A DNA stretch of 64,000 bases from Salinisphaeraceae bacterium (lineage in GTDB: Bacteria; Pseudomonadota; Gammaproteobacteria; Nevskiales; Salinisphaeraceae): NCBI GenBank assembly GCA_002683405.1, contig NYTH01000037.1, positions 1 through 64,000 of the forward strand, read 5' to 3'. The translations under genes and the position numbers were made by a program. This document shows positions 1-9,236 of this stretch, one piece after another. The first letter of the stretch is position 1, and the number at the start of each line of letters is the position of its first letter. The notes below the pieces were generated by a model that saw nothing but the letters and a program-made list of their open reading frames with translations, was not told where the DNA came from and did not search any database.

Positions 1-607
1 CCGCTCACGCGGGAACCCTGCTCCTCGCCTCGGACAGAGGCCTCAAAAGTACATCCGAAGTACTTTTGACCTTGCGTCCCCCAGCCTGCCCGGCAACTCG
101 GACGGCGGACGAAGGCACTCAGGCTGACTCGGTCTGCTCTTGAATCTCCCTCGAACTCGCCGAGCACCGGAGGCAGCCGGGGTTCCTGGCCCGAGCGCAG
201 CGAGTGGGCATGGACAAGGATGTCCATGCTCCGAGTGTGGCGCAGGCGCGCAGGGCACCCAGTAGCGAAACGCAGTTTTGCTACTGGGCGAGTTCGTGGG
301 AAACGCCCCTTGTTTGTCTGACTAGGGCTTCCTTTTTCGACGTTTATCGAAAAAGGAAGGCGCATCAGCTGCGTAGCAGCGGCGCAATGCTTCCATTCCG
401 ATTTAGTCTCATCGAACTGGTTGTCGCATGCTTTTCCGCGAATGTGCGAAGCACCTTATTGTTGGGCTTCGGGCTATTCCGGGATGAGCGCGCGACCTGG
501 CAGTCCGCTGTCGTCATCCGCCGACGGCTGATATTCCGCCGCGCGAGCTGTACCGTACGGCTTTCGCAATTCTTAATTCCTGCAAAAGAAAGACAGGCTT
601 TCCGACC
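1..607. other. Non-coding stretch with four hairpins
   Basis: I see no convincing gene here. The sequence holds four unrelated perfect or near-perfect inverted repeats within 320 bases: CAAAAGTAC/GTACTTTTG at 44-68, GCATGGACA/TGTCCATGC at 208-229, CCCAGTAGC/GCTACTGGG at 258-288 (extendable inward to about 14 pairs with one G-T), and CTTCCTTTTTCGA/TCGAAAAAGGAAG at 328-359. Open frames crossing the region have no family resemblance and the longest are shadows of zapG. The part 361-607 upstream of zapG shows nothing I can call. Confidence 0.6.
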
Positions 608-1108
608 ATGGATCAGATTTCGCAGCTCAGCCCCGACTTCATCATTCTCATTGCCTTTGCTCTGCTGGCCATTCTTCTGCTGGGCGGGGTCATCGGCTAT
701 TCGGCAAAGCGCGCCGCGCTGCGCGAGAAGGACGCCAAGCTCGAGTCGATGCGCAAGTCCCGGGATGAGCTGCAGCGCGAGCTGGACAGCCAGCAGTCCG
801 CGCTGCGCGCGCGGGACGCCTCGGATCAGTCCTATCGCATGGAGGTGCGGGGGCATTTCGAGACGTCGTCAGAGATCATGTCGGAACTGGTCCAGAACTA
901 CCGCCGGATGTACGAGCACTTGGCAGGCGGGGCGGAGCGGCTGGCCGACCTGAAAGGCGTGGAGCAGATCGTCGCCGCGCCGCCGCCCGAAGCGATTACG
1001 CGCGCAGACGAGCAACCACAGGATCCGGCTGGCGTTCAGGCGTCCACGTCGGCCGAGCCCGAAGAGACCGGCGACCAGGCGACGCGCAGACAGGCCCCGC
1101 AGCTGTAG
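608..1108 (+). CDS. zapG: Z-ring associated protein ZapG (YhcB, DUF1043 family)
   Basis: This 166-residue protein has one N-terminal membrane segment (about residues 11-31) followed by a charged coiled coil (about 35-75) and a disordered, acidic, Pro/Ala-rich tail. That architecture and the GYSAKRAALREKDAKLE stretch after the membrane anchor match YhcB/ZapG, an inner-membrane protein tied to divisome and envelope assembly in gammaproteobacteria (E. coli form about 132 residues). The extra length is in the tail. The start is preceded by a purine-rich stretch (aaaagaaagacagg). It stands alone between the hairpin region and a cellulase gene; the usual neighbours (degQ/rplM) are not seen, but the window begins just upstream. 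Confidence 0.8.
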   Translation: MDQISQLSPDFIILIAFALLAILLLGGVIGYSAKRAALREKDAKLESMRKSRDELQRELDSQQSALRARDASDQSYRMEVRGHFETSSEIMSELVQNYRRMYEHLAGGAERLADLKGVEQIVAAPPPEAITRADEQPQDPAGVQASTSAEPEETGDQATRRQAPQL

Positions 1109-1227
1109 AGGGTGGCCTGCTGTTCAGGCATGGTTCACAGCCGATAACCTAGCGTCATGATGCAGACCGGCCGCCGGCATCGCGCCACGAGGATGCGCTG
1201 GTCCTTCCCACCGGAAAACGATGATCC

Positions 1228-3012
1228 ATGGTGTCCAACTTGCCTATGCCGTCCTCGATTCGCTGGCTTGCCGCCGCGCTGCTGATGCTCGGCGCTAGCG
1301 CGGCCGTGGCCGGCTACAGCGTCGAGGATGGTCAGATTCTCAAGGATGACCGTCCGATACAGCTGCGCGGCGTCAACTGGTTCGGTTTCGAAACCGAACT
1401 CTACGCGCCGCACGGGCTGTGGAAGCGCAACTGGCGGGAAATGATCGCGCAAATGGACGAAGCGGATATCAACGCCGTGCGCATTCCCGTCTGTCCCGAC
1501 ACGCTGCGCGGCAAGACGCCGGGCGGTATCGACTACGGCCGCAACCCGGAGCTGCAGGGTTTGACGTCGCTGGAAATTCTCGACCGCGTGGTGGACGAGT
1601 TCAACGAACGCGGCATGCATATCCTGCTGGATCATCACCGCCCCGACTGCAAGGCCATCAGTGAACTCTGGTACACGGACGAATACAGCGAGAAGGACTG
1701 GATCGACGATCTGGTGTTTCTGGCCGAACGCTATGACGACCGCGAATATTTCCTGGGCCTGGATATCAAGAACGAGCCCCACGGCAAGGCCACCTGGGGC
1801 GCCGGGGATCGCGCCACCGACTGGAATCGCGCCGCAGAACTGGCTGCCCGCCAGATTCTCCGCGTGGCGCCGCACCGGCTGATTTTCGTCGAGGGCGTGC
1901 AGGAAACCGGCCGCTGCCGCAAGAACGTGCCCGACGCCTGGTGGGGCGGCAACCTGGGAGCCATCCGCTGCACGCCGCTGAAGATTCCCGCCTCCCGCCT
2001 CGTGCTTTCGCCCCATGTCTACGGGCCGGACGTGCACGTGCAGCCCTATTTCGACAACGAGAATTTCCCCGACAATCTGCCGCCCATCTGGGATCAGCAT
2101 TTCGGCAGTCTGGTGGACGAGGGTTACGCCATAGTGCCGGGCGAGTTCGGGGGGCGTTACGGGCACGCCGGGCATCCGACGGATCGCGCCTGGCAGAACC
2201 GGCTGGTGGAATACCTGCGCGAGCGGGGTATTACCAGCGGCTTCTACTGGTCCTGGAACCCGAACAGCGGCGATACCGGCGGCCTGCTGCAGGACGACTG
2301 GCAGACGCTGTGGCCCACCAAGATGGCGTTGCTGAACCATTTCTGGCGGGGCGAGGGCCTGGCTTCCGTGCCGGAGCTGCCGCCGGCCAGCACGCCGCTC
2401 GCCAGCATTCCGGACACCACGCCGCGAGGCGCGCCGGTCAGCCGGGCCCGGGATGCCGGTGACAACCTGCAGTACCGCGTGACCGAACTCAGCGACTGGG
2501 GTCGCGGCTACTGCGTGGACGTCGGCGTGAGCAACACCGGCCAGCAGTCGCTTGAATGGTCCTTCCGCATGCCGGTTGATGGCCGTATAGACAACCTCTG
2601 GAACGCCCGCTATCGCAGCCTGAAGGGCGCAATCGAGGTGCAGGGCGTGGATTGGAACGCCCGGCTCGCGCCCGGCGCGGAGACCCACTTCGGTTTCTGC
2701 GCCCGCCGCGACGAGGCGAAGCAGAGCGACGTGGCCCGGGTGCAGGGGACGTCCTCGGGCGTGCTCTCCACGCAGCTGCGGCTGCACAACCGCTGGCAGG
2801 AGGGCTACTGCACCGACGTGATCGTACGCAACGGCGGCAAGGACGCCGTGGCCTGGCAGGTCACGCTGGATATCGAAGGGCAGGTGAACAATCTGTGGCG
2901 GGGCCGCTTCAAGCAGGACGGCCGCAAGCTCACGGTGGAGGGCGAACACTACAACCGCGTGGTCGCCCCCGGAGGCGAACAGTCCTTCGGCTACTGCGCC
3001 CGGCTGCCCTGA
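1228..3012 (+). CDS. Secreted GH5 endoglucanase with two CBM2-like modules
   Basis: Predicted exported cellulase of 594 residues. A signal peptide ends near AAVAG (about residue 28; an internal ATG at 1246 is an alternative start). The GH5 barrel spans roughly 30-385: the acid/base Glu lies in KNEPHG and the nucleophile Glu in PGEFGG. Two tandem C-terminal repeats (about 410-493 and 508-594) each have a GYC...V.N.G...W...NLW...FG(F/Y)CAR pattern typical of family 2 cellulose-binding modules, including the Cys pair at the module ends. A Pro/Ala-rich linker (about 385-405) joins catalytic and binding parts. It should cut beta-1,4-glucan outside the cell. Convergent with rpiA; a second GH5 gene lies at 45.5 kb. 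Confidence 0.88.
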   Translation: MVSNLPMPSSIRWLAAALLMLGASAAVAGYSVEDGQILKDDRPIQLRGVNWFGFETELYAPHGLWKRNWREMIAQMDEADINAVRIPVCPDTLRGKTPGGIDYGRNPELQGLTSLEILDRVVDEFNERGMHILLDHHRPDCKAISELWYTDEYSEKDWIDDLVFLAERYDDREYFLGLDIKNEPHGKATWGAGDRATDWNRAAELAARQILRVAPHRLIFVEGVQETGRCRKNVPDAWWGGNLGAIRCTPLKIPASRLVLSPHVYGPDVHVQPYFDNENFPDNLPPIWDQHFGSLVDEGYAIVPGEFGGRYGHAGHPTDRAWQNRLVEYLRERGITSGFYWSWNPNSGDTGGLLQDDWQTLWPTKMALLNHFWRGEGLASVPELPPASTPLASIPDTTPRGAPVSRARDAGDNLQYRVTELSDWGRGYCVDVGVSNTGQQSLEWSFRMPVDGRIDNLWNARYRSLKGAIEVQGVDWNARLAPGAETHFGFCARRDEAKQSDVARVQGTSSGVLSTQLRLHNRWQEGYCTDVIVRNGGKDAVAWQVTLDIEGQVNNLWRGRFKQDGRKLTVEGEHYNRVVAPGGEQSFGYCARLP

Positions 3013-3034
3013 CGTCGCCGCGTTGCGGCTCCGC

Positions 3035-3709
3035 TCAACCGGGGACCTGGCGGGTTAGCGTCCTGACCCCGTCTTCGGCGGCCACGATCAGCACGTCGGC
3101 CGGCCGGCGGGCGAACAGGCCCACCGTGACCACGCCCGGGATGGCGTTGACGCGGTCCTCCAGCTCGATCGGGTTCATGATTTCCAGATTGTGGACGTCC
3201 AGAATGGGGTTGCCGTTGTCGGTCACGAAATGCTCTCGCCATTCCGGCTCTCCCCCGAGCCTGACCAGCTGGCGCGCCACGTAGCTGCGCGCCATCGGGA
3301 GGACCTCGACGGGCAGGGGAAAGCGGCCCAGCAGATCGACCTGCTTGGAAGCGTCCACCGCGCAGACGAAACGCTCCGATGCGCCGGCAATGATCTTCTC
3401 GCGGGTCAGAGCGCCGCCGCCGCCCTTGATCAACTCGAAATGCTCGTTGGCTTCATCCGCGCCGTCGACGTAGAGGGGAATGTCGCCGGCTACGTTCAGA
3501 TCCTCGACAACAAACCCGGCGGCCTCGAGCCGCTGCGTGCTGGCCTGTGAACTGGACACGCAGCCCAGCAGTTTTGGCTGGCGCTCGGCGAGTACATCGA
3601 TGAAATGGTTGACCGTGCTGCCGGTGCCCACGCCCAGCCAGGCATCTTGCTGCACGTAGGCGTAGGCGGCCTCTGCCGCCTGGCGCTTGAGTTCGTCCTG
3701 TGTGCTCAT
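3035..3709 (-). CDS. rpiA: Ribose-5-phosphate isomerase A
   Basis: Interconverts ribose 5-phosphate and ribulose 5-phosphate in the non-oxidative pentose phosphate pathway, in the cytoplasm. The 224-residue length is normal for RpiA. Visible family motifs are GVGTGSTV near residue 27, the DGADEAN loop near 82 with the catalytic Asp residues, and [12 protein letters not shown] near 94. It lies 4 bases downstream of yggS on the same strand, so the two are probably co-transcribed. The pair is divergent from pilT. Confidence 0.96.
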   Translation of the reverse strand: MSTQDELKRQAAEAAYAYVQQDAWLGVGTGSTVNHFIDVLAERQPKLLGCVSSSQASTQRLEAAGFVVEDLNVAGDIPLYVDGADEANEHFELIKGGGGALTREKIIAGASERFVCAVDASKQVDLLGRFPLPVEVLPMARSYVARQLVRLGGEPEWREHFVTDNGNPILDVHNLEIMNPIELEDRVNAIPGVVTVGLFARRPADVLIVAAEDGVRTLTRQVPG

Positions 3710-3713
3710 GAGA

Positions 3714-4412
3714 TTACTCCCGGGGTCCGAAAATGGCGGTGCCGATCCGCACGATGGTGGCGCCTTCGGCGATGGCGGCGGGAAAGTCGTCGCTCATGCC
3801 CATGGACAGCGTATCCAGCTCGCCGCTGGCGCCCAGCCCGCGGGCAATCTCGGCCTGCAGCTCACGCAGCGCGGCAAAAGGCGCCCCGGGCGTTGCGGAA
3901 TCGGGTTCGGGTATTGCCATGAGGCCGCGCAGGCGCAGCCCGGGTAGCCGGGCGATCTCGCCGGCCAGCGCCGCAGCCTCCGCCGGAGCCACGCCCGACT
4001 TGCTGGCCTCGCCGCTGATATTGACCTGCAGGCAGATGTTCAGCGGTGGCCGGTCTTCCGGGCGCTGCGAGGACAGCCGTCGGGCAATCTTCAGCCGGTC
4101 CACGCTGTGGACCCAGTCGAAATGGCTGGCGATATCCCGCGTCTTGTTGGACTGGATCGGCCCGATGAAATGCCAGACCAGGGGCTCCCCGCGCAGGGCG
4201 CTGATCTTCTCCAGCGCTTCCTGCAGGTAGTTTTCGCCAAAATCGCGCTGGCCCGCCGCGGCGGCGGCGCGCACCGCGTCGGCCGGGCGGGTCTTGCTCA
4301 CGGCCATCAGCGTCACGCTATCGCGCGCCCGGCCGGCGTGATCGCAGGCTTCACCGAGCGCGTCACGCACGCGGCCCAGGCGATGGCTTAAGTCGGTTAT
4401 TGGGTCGGACAC
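3714..4412 (-). CDS. yggS: YggS/PLPBP family pyridoxal-phosphate homeostasis protein
   Basis: A 232-residue PLP-binding alanine-racemase-fold protein without known enzymatic activity that balances vitamin B6 and amino-acid pools. The PLP lysine is in VSKTRPAD near residue 38, followed by the family hallmarks [27 protein letters not shown] and [26 protein letters not shown]. The position next to and divergent from pilT is a widespread gammaproteobacterial arrangement. The start ATG is at 4412, leaving about 60 bases before pilT for both promoters. Confidence 0.95.
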   Translation of the reverse strand: MSDPITDLSHRLGRVRDALGEACDHAGRARDSVTLMAVSKTRPADAVRAAAAAGQRDFGENYLQEALEKISALRGEPLVWHFIGPIQSNKTRDIASHFDWVHSVDRLKIARRLSSQRPEDRPPLNICLQVNISGEASKSGVAPAEAAALAGEIARLPGLRLRGLMAIPEPDSATPGAPFAALRELQAEIARGLGASGELDTLSMGMSDDFPAAIAEGATIVRIGTAIFGPRE

Positions 4413-4475
4413 TTCAATCAGGGCGCTTCATGCCGATAACGCTGGGGTATTCACGAATTAGAAGGCTTGCGTGCA

Positions 4476-5516
4476 ATGAGCACCGATATTTCCCAGTTGC
4501 TGGCGTTCGGGGTCAAGCAGGGGGCATCCGACCTGCATCTGTCGTCCGGGTTGCCCCCCATGATCCGCGTTGACGGCGACATGCGCCGAATCAATCTGCC
4601 GGCCATGGAACATCGTCAGGTCTACGACCTGATCTACGACATTATGAACGACAAGCAGCGCAAGACCTACGAGGAATTCCTGGAGAATGACTTCTCCTTC
4701 GAAATTCCCAATCTGGCGCGCTTTCGCGTTAACGCCTTTACCACCTCGCGCGGGGCGGCCGCCGTATTCCGCACGATTCCCTCCGAAGTGCTCACCCTGG
4801 AGGACATCAAGGCGCCCAATATCTTCAAGGATATTTCCGATCTGCCGCGCGGCATCGTGCTGGTGACGGGCCCGACGGGCTCGGGCAAGTCCACCACCCT
4901 GGCGGCGATGATCAACCACAAGAACGAAAACGAGCTGGGCCACATCCTCACCGTGGAGGACCCGATCGAGTTCGTGCACGAATCCAAGAAATGCCTGATC
5001 AACCAGCGCGAGGTCCATCGCGACACGCTGGGTTTCAACGAGGCGCTGCGCTCCGCGCTGCGCGAGGACCCCGACACCATCCTCGTCGGCGAGCTGCGTG
5101 ACCTGGAAACCATCCGGCTGGCGCTCACCGCGGCCGAAACGGGTCACCTGGTGTTCGGCACGCTGCATACCTCCTCCGCGGCCAAGACCATCGACCGCGT
5201 GGTCGACGTGTTCCCCGCGGCCGAGAAGGACATGATCCGCTCGATGCTGTCGGAGTCGCTGCGCGCGGTCATCGCCCAGACCCTGCTCAAGAAGACCGGC
5301 GGCGGCCGCGTGGCGGCGCACGAAATCATGATCGGCACGCCGGCCATCCGGAACCTGATTCGCGAGAACAAGATCGCGCAGATGTATTCGGCCATCCAGA
5401 CCGGTCAGGCGGCCGGCATGCAGACGCTGGACCAGTGCCTGCAGGAACTGGTGCGCAAGGGCGTGGTCGGCCGCGACGAAGCCAAGCGCCGGGCCCAGAA
5501 CAAGGACACGATCTAG
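4476..5516 (+). CDS. pilT: Type IV pilus retraction ATPase PilT
   Basis: Hexameric secretion-type ATPase that powers pilus depolymerisation at the inner-membrane base. I chose ATG 4476 (346 residues), 10 bases after AGAAGG, over the TTG at 4467, which sits only one base from it. Motifs: Walker A GPTGSGKSTT (about residue 132), Walker B region ILVGELRDLETI, His box GTLHTSSAAKT, and the PilT-specific AIRNLIRE retraction motif near residue 290. The C-terminal QTGQAAGMQTLDQCLQ region is intact. Followed closely by pilU and a third paralogue, so all three may be one transcript. Confidence 0.97.
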   Translation: MSTDISQLLAFGVKQGASDLHLSSGLPPMIRVDGDMRRINLPAMEHRQVYDLIYDIMNDKQRKTYEEFLENDFSFEIPNLARFRVNAFTTSRGAAAVFRTIPSEVLTLEDIKAPNIFKDISDLPRGIVLVTGPTGSGKSTTLAAMINHKNENELGHILTVEDPIEFVHESKKCLINQREVHRDTLGFNEALRSALREDPDTILVGELRDLETIRLALTAAETGHLVFGTLHTSSAAKTIDRVVDVFPAAEKDMIRSMLSESLRAVIAQTLLKKTGGGRVAAHEIMIGTPAIRNLIRENKIAQMYSAIQTGQAAGMQTLDQCLQELVRKGVVGRDEAKRRAQNKDTI

Positions 5517-5562
5517 GCCGGACCGGCCGGTCCGTCACCCCGAAACCACAGGCGAATAGACG

Positions 5563-6729
5563 ATGGAACGCGAACAAGCGATCAAACTGGTCATGGACCT
5601 GCTGCGTGAACTGCGTGAGCGCAACGGCTCGGATCTGTTCCTCACCTCCGGATTTCCGCCCGCCATCAAGGTGGACGGCAAGGTCACCAAGGTCCGCGAG
5701 GAGCCGCTCTCGCATGAGCATGCCGCGCTGGTGGTGCGGGCCATCATGAATGATCGGCAGGCCAAGGAATTCGACGCCACCAAGGAATGCCAGTTTGCCA
5801 TCAGCCCGAAGATCGGGCGCTTTCGCGTGTCCGCTTTCGTGCAGCAGGGGCGCATCGGCGCGGTGCTGCGCACCATCAATACCGAGATTCCCACGCTGGC
5901 CGAGCTGGACCTGCCCGAGTCGCTCAAGGACATCGTCATGTCCAAGCGCGGGCTGGTGATCTTTGTCGGCGCGACGGGCTCGGGCAAGTCCACGTCGCTG
6001 GCGGCCATGCTGGGGCATCGCAACGACAACACTGATGGCCACATCATCAGCATCGAGGACCCCATCGAATACGTGCACCCGCACCGCCGCTGCATCGTCA
6101 CGCAGCGCGAAGTGGGCGCGGATACGGAGAGCTGGGAGAACGCGCTGAAGAACACGCTGCGTCAGGCGCCGGACGTGATCCTCATTGGCGAGGTCCGCAC
6201 CCGCGAAACCATGGAATACGCCATCCAGTTCGCCGAAACAGGCCATCTGGTGCTGTGCACGATGCACGCCAACAACGCCAACCAGGCGCTGGACCGCGTC
6301 ATCAACTTCTTCCCCGAGGAAAAGCGTGAGCAGGTGCTCATGGACCTGTCGTTCAACCTGCGCAGCATCGTCTCGCAGCGGCTGGTGCGGCGCGAGTCTG
6401 GCGGGCGCGTGGCGGCCATGGAGATTCTGCTCAACACGCCGCTCATTTCCGATCTGATCTTCAAGGGCGAGGTCTCGCAGATCAAGGAAGTCATGAAGCG
6501 CTCCACCGAGCAGGGCATGGTCACCTTCGACCAGTTCCTGTTCCAGCTCTACGAGCAGCACGTGATCAGCTACAGCGAGGCTGTGCGCAACGCCGATTCG
6601 CAGAACGAGGTGCGGCTGCAGATCAAGCTCAACAGCAAGCGCGGCGGGCGTGATCTGGAGGAGGACGAGGTCGTGCAGGGCATGAGCATGCAGGAAGTCG
6701 ACGAGGAGCGGAGCATGTTCCGCCGCTGA
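5563..6729 (+). CDS. pilU: PilT-dependent retraction ATPase PilU
   Basis: The 388-residue PilU protein assists PilT in forceful retraction. Features: MEREQAIKLVMDLLRELRE start, Walker A GATGSGKSTS, ILIGEVRTRETM Walker B region, CTMHANNANQALDR His box. The AIRNLIRE motif of PilT is replaced by TPLISDLIFKG, as expected for PilU. The extended acidic C-terminus (LEEDEVVQGMSMQEVDEE) is also PilU-like. It starts 46 bases after pilT and is followed by another PilU-like gene 32 bases downstream. Confidence 0.95.
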   Translation: MEREQAIKLVMDLLRELRERNGSDLFLTSGFPPAIKVDGKVTKVREEPLSHEHAALVVRAIMNDRQAKEFDATKECQFAISPKIGRFRVSAFVQQGRIGAVLRTINTEIPTLAELDLPESLKDIVMSKRGLVIFVGATGSGKSTSLAAMLGHRNDNTDGHIISIEDPIEYVHPHRRCIVTQREVGADTESWENALKNTLRQAPDVILIGEVRTRETMEYAIQFAETGHLVLCTMHANNANQALDRVINFFPEEKREQVLMDLSFNLRSIVSQRLVRRESGGRVAAMEILLNTPLISDLIFKGEVSQIKEVMKRSTEQGMVTFDQFLFQLYEQHVISYSEAVRNADSQNEVRLQIKLNSKRGGRDLEEDEVVQGMSMQEVDEERSMFRR

Positions 6730-6761
6730 CCCGTCGCCGGTTCGATAATCAGAAGGATTTC

Positions 6762-7832
6762 ATGCGCGATATCAACCCGTTTTTGCAGCTGGCCATCGAC
6801 AAGAAGGCCTCGGACCTCTATTTCACGGTGAATGCACCGGTGATGATTCGCATCGAGGGCGAAACCTATGCCATTGGCGGCGAGACCGGCGAGAAGCTGA
6901 CGCTGGAGACGCTCGAAGAGTTGTCCAGCAGCATCATGACGCCGGAGCAGCAGGCCACCTTCCGGTCGGTCCGCGAGGTGGATTTTGCCATTCGCTACAA
7001 GACCATCGGCCGTTTTCGCGTCAATGTCTTCCGGCAGCGCGGCAGCGTGGCCATGGTGCTGCGAAACATCGGCTCGGTGCCGGAGTTCGACGATTTGAAC
7101 CTGCCGGAGATTCTCAAGGATCTGGTCCTGCACAAGCGCGGGCTTATCCTGGTTTGCGGCGCCACCGACTCGGGCAAGTCCACCACGCTGGCGGCCATGC
7201 TGGACCACCGCAACCGCAATCGCCGCGGTCACATCCTCACCATCGAGGAGCCGGTGGAGTTCATGCATCAGCACAAGATGTCGATCATCAACCAGCGCGA
7301 GATCGGCACCGACACCCGCAGCTACGCCAACGCCCTGCGTTCGGCCATGCGGGAGGCGCCCGACGTGGTGCTCATCGGCGAGATTCGCGACCGCGATACG
7401 GTCGAAGCCTGCCTGGCGCTGTCGGGCACGGGGCATCTGGCCATATCGACCCTGCATTCAAACAACGCCTACCAGACGCTGCAGCGGATCATCAGTCTGT
7501 TTCCCGAGGAGATGCGCGAACAGCTCTATATGGACCTGTCGCTCAACCTGCGCGCAATCATCTCGCAGCGGCTGGTGCGAGGGGTCGACGGCAAGCGGGT
7601 GGCGGCGGTGGAAATTCTGCTCAATACCCCGTACGTTTCCGACCTCATTCTGCAGGGCCGGATTCAGAGCGTGAAGGACGCCATGAACGATGCGGCCCAC
7701 AGCCAGGGCATGATGACCTTCGATGACTCGCTCTACACACTCTTTGAAGAAGGCCGTATCGACCGCGAGGAAGCGCTATCCAACGCCGATTCGCGCGACA
7801 ATCTTGAAAGCAAGATGTCGTTTGGCGGCTGA
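6762..7832 (+). CDS. Third PilT/PilU-family retraction ATPase paralogue
   Basis: A 356-residue secretion ATPase closest in motif style to PilU: it has TPYVSDLILQG where PilT has AIRNLIRE, and the STLHSNNAYQTLQRI His box. The Walker A is GATDSGKSTT: the usual second glycine (GxTGSGKS) is Asp, which still fits the loose G-x4-GKS pattern but is unusual in this family. The Walker B region VLIGEIRDRDTVEA is intact, so it could hydrolyse ATP. It follows pilU by 32 bases, suggesting a tandem duplication and joint expression. It could be a second PilU that tunes retraction or a pilus-class-specific motor. Confidence 0.88.
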   Translation: MRDINPFLQLAIDKKASDLYFTVNAPVMIRIEGETYAIGGETGEKLTLETLEELSSSIMTPEQQATFRSVREVDFAIRYKTIGRFRVNVFRQRGSVAMVLRNIGSVPEFDDLNLPEILKDLVLHKRGLILVCGATDSGKSTTLAAMLDHRNRNRRGHILTIEEPVEFMHQHKMSIINQREIGTDTRSYANALRSAMREAPDVVLIGEIRDRDTVEACLALSGTGHLAISTLHSNNAYQTLQRIISLFPEEMREQLYMDLSLNLRAIISQRLVRGVDGKRVAAVEILLNTPYVSDLILQGRIQSVKDAMNDAAHSQGMMTFDDSLYTLFEEGRIDREEALSNADSRDNLESKMSFGG

Positions 7833-7868
7833 TCACGCGCCGGATCATATCGATCATCGCCCGCGGCC

Positions 7869-8318
7869 ATGAGCCGCGAATTTGTACCGTCAACCGGCCT
7901 GGTCGTGGGCTGGCGCGAGTGGGTGGCGCTGCCCGAGCTGGGCTTGCACCGCATCAAGGCCAAGGTGGATACGGGCGCGCGCACGTCCGCGCTGCACAGC
8001 TTCGAGCTTGAGGGTTATCGCCACAAGGGTGCGCGCTGGCTGAAGTTCGGCGTGCATCCCGAGCAGAAGGTGAGCGATCCGGAAGTCTGGTGCCATGCGC
8101 CCGTGGTGGACGAGCGGCGCGTCACCGATTCGGGCGGACACCGCGAGTGGCGCTATGTGATCCGCACCGACCTCGAGATTGCCGACCAGCGCTGGCCGAT
8201 CGAGCTGACGTTGACCGATCGCGATACCATGCTCTTTCGGATGCTGCTTGGCCGCACGGCCATGCGCGGGCTCAGGGTGGACCCTTCAGCCTCCTTCCTC
8301 ACCGGTAAAAGGATTTAG
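7869..8318 (+). CDS. RimB-like retropepsin-fold protease (DUF785, putative ATP-dependent zinc protease)
   Basis: 149 residues. The hallmark is [19 protein letters not shown] near residue 32, an aspartyl/retropepsin-like DTGA motif, and [13 protein letters not shown] near the end. Proteins of this family sit beside RimK; in Pseudomonas a related protein has been called RimB and removes or controls glutamate tails on ribosomal protein S6. The gene ends 4 bases before rimK, which fits a shared function. Family names are inconsistent: 'zinc protease' is an old annotation and I see no HExxH motif. Confidence 0.82.
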   Translation: MSREFVPSTGLVVGWREWVALPELGLHRIKAKVDTGARTSALHSFELEGYRHKGARWLKFGVHPEQKVSDPEVWCHAPVVDERRVTDSGGHREWRYVIRTDLEIADQRWPIELTLTDRDTMLFRMLLGRTAMRGLRVDPSASFLTGKRI

Positions 8319-8321
8319 ACC

Positions 8322-9236
8322 ATGCAAATCGCCATTCTGTCGCGGAACAGGAATCTGTATTCCACGAGGCGACTGGTGGAGGCCGCCAAGGAGCGTGATC
8401 ACGACGTGTTCGTGGTGGATCCGCTGCGCTGCTACATGAACATCGTGCCGCACAAGCCGGAAATCCACTTCAAGGGCCGCAAGCTGGAAGACGTGGACGC
8501 GATCATCCCGCGTATCGGCGCGTCGGTAACCTTCTATGGCACGGCCGTGCTGCGCCAGTTCGAGATGATGGGCACCTATCCGCTGAACGAATCCGTGGCC
8601 ATCTCCCGCTCGCGCGACAAGCTGCGCTCCATGCAGCTGCTCTCGCGCAAGGGCATCGGCCTGCCGGTCACCGGCTTTGCCCACTCGCCGGACGATACGG
8701 AAGATCTGCTCGAGCTGGTTGGCGGCAATCACGGTCAGAGCTACGTGATCAAGCTGACCGAGGGCACGCAGGGCAAGGGCGTGGTGCTCACCGAAACCCG
8801 CAAGGCGGCCGAGAGCGTGATCGACGCCTTCCGCGGCCTGGACGCGCATTTTCTGGTGCAGGAATTCATCAAGGAAGCCGGCGGTGCGGACATCCGCTGC
8901 TTCGTGATCGGCGACAAGGTGGTGGCCGCCATGAAGCGTCAGGGCAAGGAGGGCGAATTCCGCTCCAATTTGCACCGTGGCGGCACCGCCAGCGTCATCA
9001 AGATCACGCCGGAAGAGCGGTCCACGGCGGTGCGGGCCGCCAAGATCATGGGCCTGAACGTGGCCGGTGTGGATCTGCTGCGCTCCAATCACGGGCCGGT
9101 GGTCATGGAGGTGAACTCGTCGCCCGGTCTGGAGGGCATCGAGGGCGCCACCGGCAAGGACGTGGCCGGCCAGATCGTGAGCTTCATCGAGAAATATCAC
9201 CGCCATGGCAAGACCCGAACCCGTGGCGGGGGCTGA
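8322..9236 (+). CDS. rimK: RimK family alpha-L-glutamate ligase
   Basis: ATP-grasp ligase of 304 residues that adds glutamate residues to the C-terminus of ribosomal protein S6. The start [18 protein letters not shown], the [25 protein letters not shown] segment, the ATP-grasp [13 protein letters not shown] loop and the metal-binding [15 protein letters not shown] motif are diagnostic. It lies between the RimB-like gene and a deacylase gene that overlaps its 3' end by 32 bases, so translation is likely coupled. Modification of proteins other than S6 cannot be excluded. Confidence 0.93.
   Translation: MQIAILSRNRNLYSTRRLVEAAKERDHDVFVVDPLRCYMNIVPHKPEIHFKGRKLEDVDAIIPRIGASVTFYGTAVLRQFEMMGTYPLNESVAISRSRDKLRSMQLLSRKGIGLPVTGFAHSPDDTEDLLELVGGNHGQSYVIKLTEGTQGKGVVLTETRKAAESVIDAFRGLDAHFLVQEFIKEAGGADIRCFVIGDKVVAAMKRQGKEGEFRSNLHRGGTASVIKITPEERSTAVRAAKIMGLNVAGVDLLRSNHGPVVMEVNSSPGLEGIEGATGKDVAGQIVSFIEKYHRHGKTRTRGGG

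Noticed and set aside
1135-2949. 604-codon open frame antisense to the GH5 gene
   Set aside because: High-GC shadow of a real gene. No domain, and the plus-strand frame has clear catalytic motifs.
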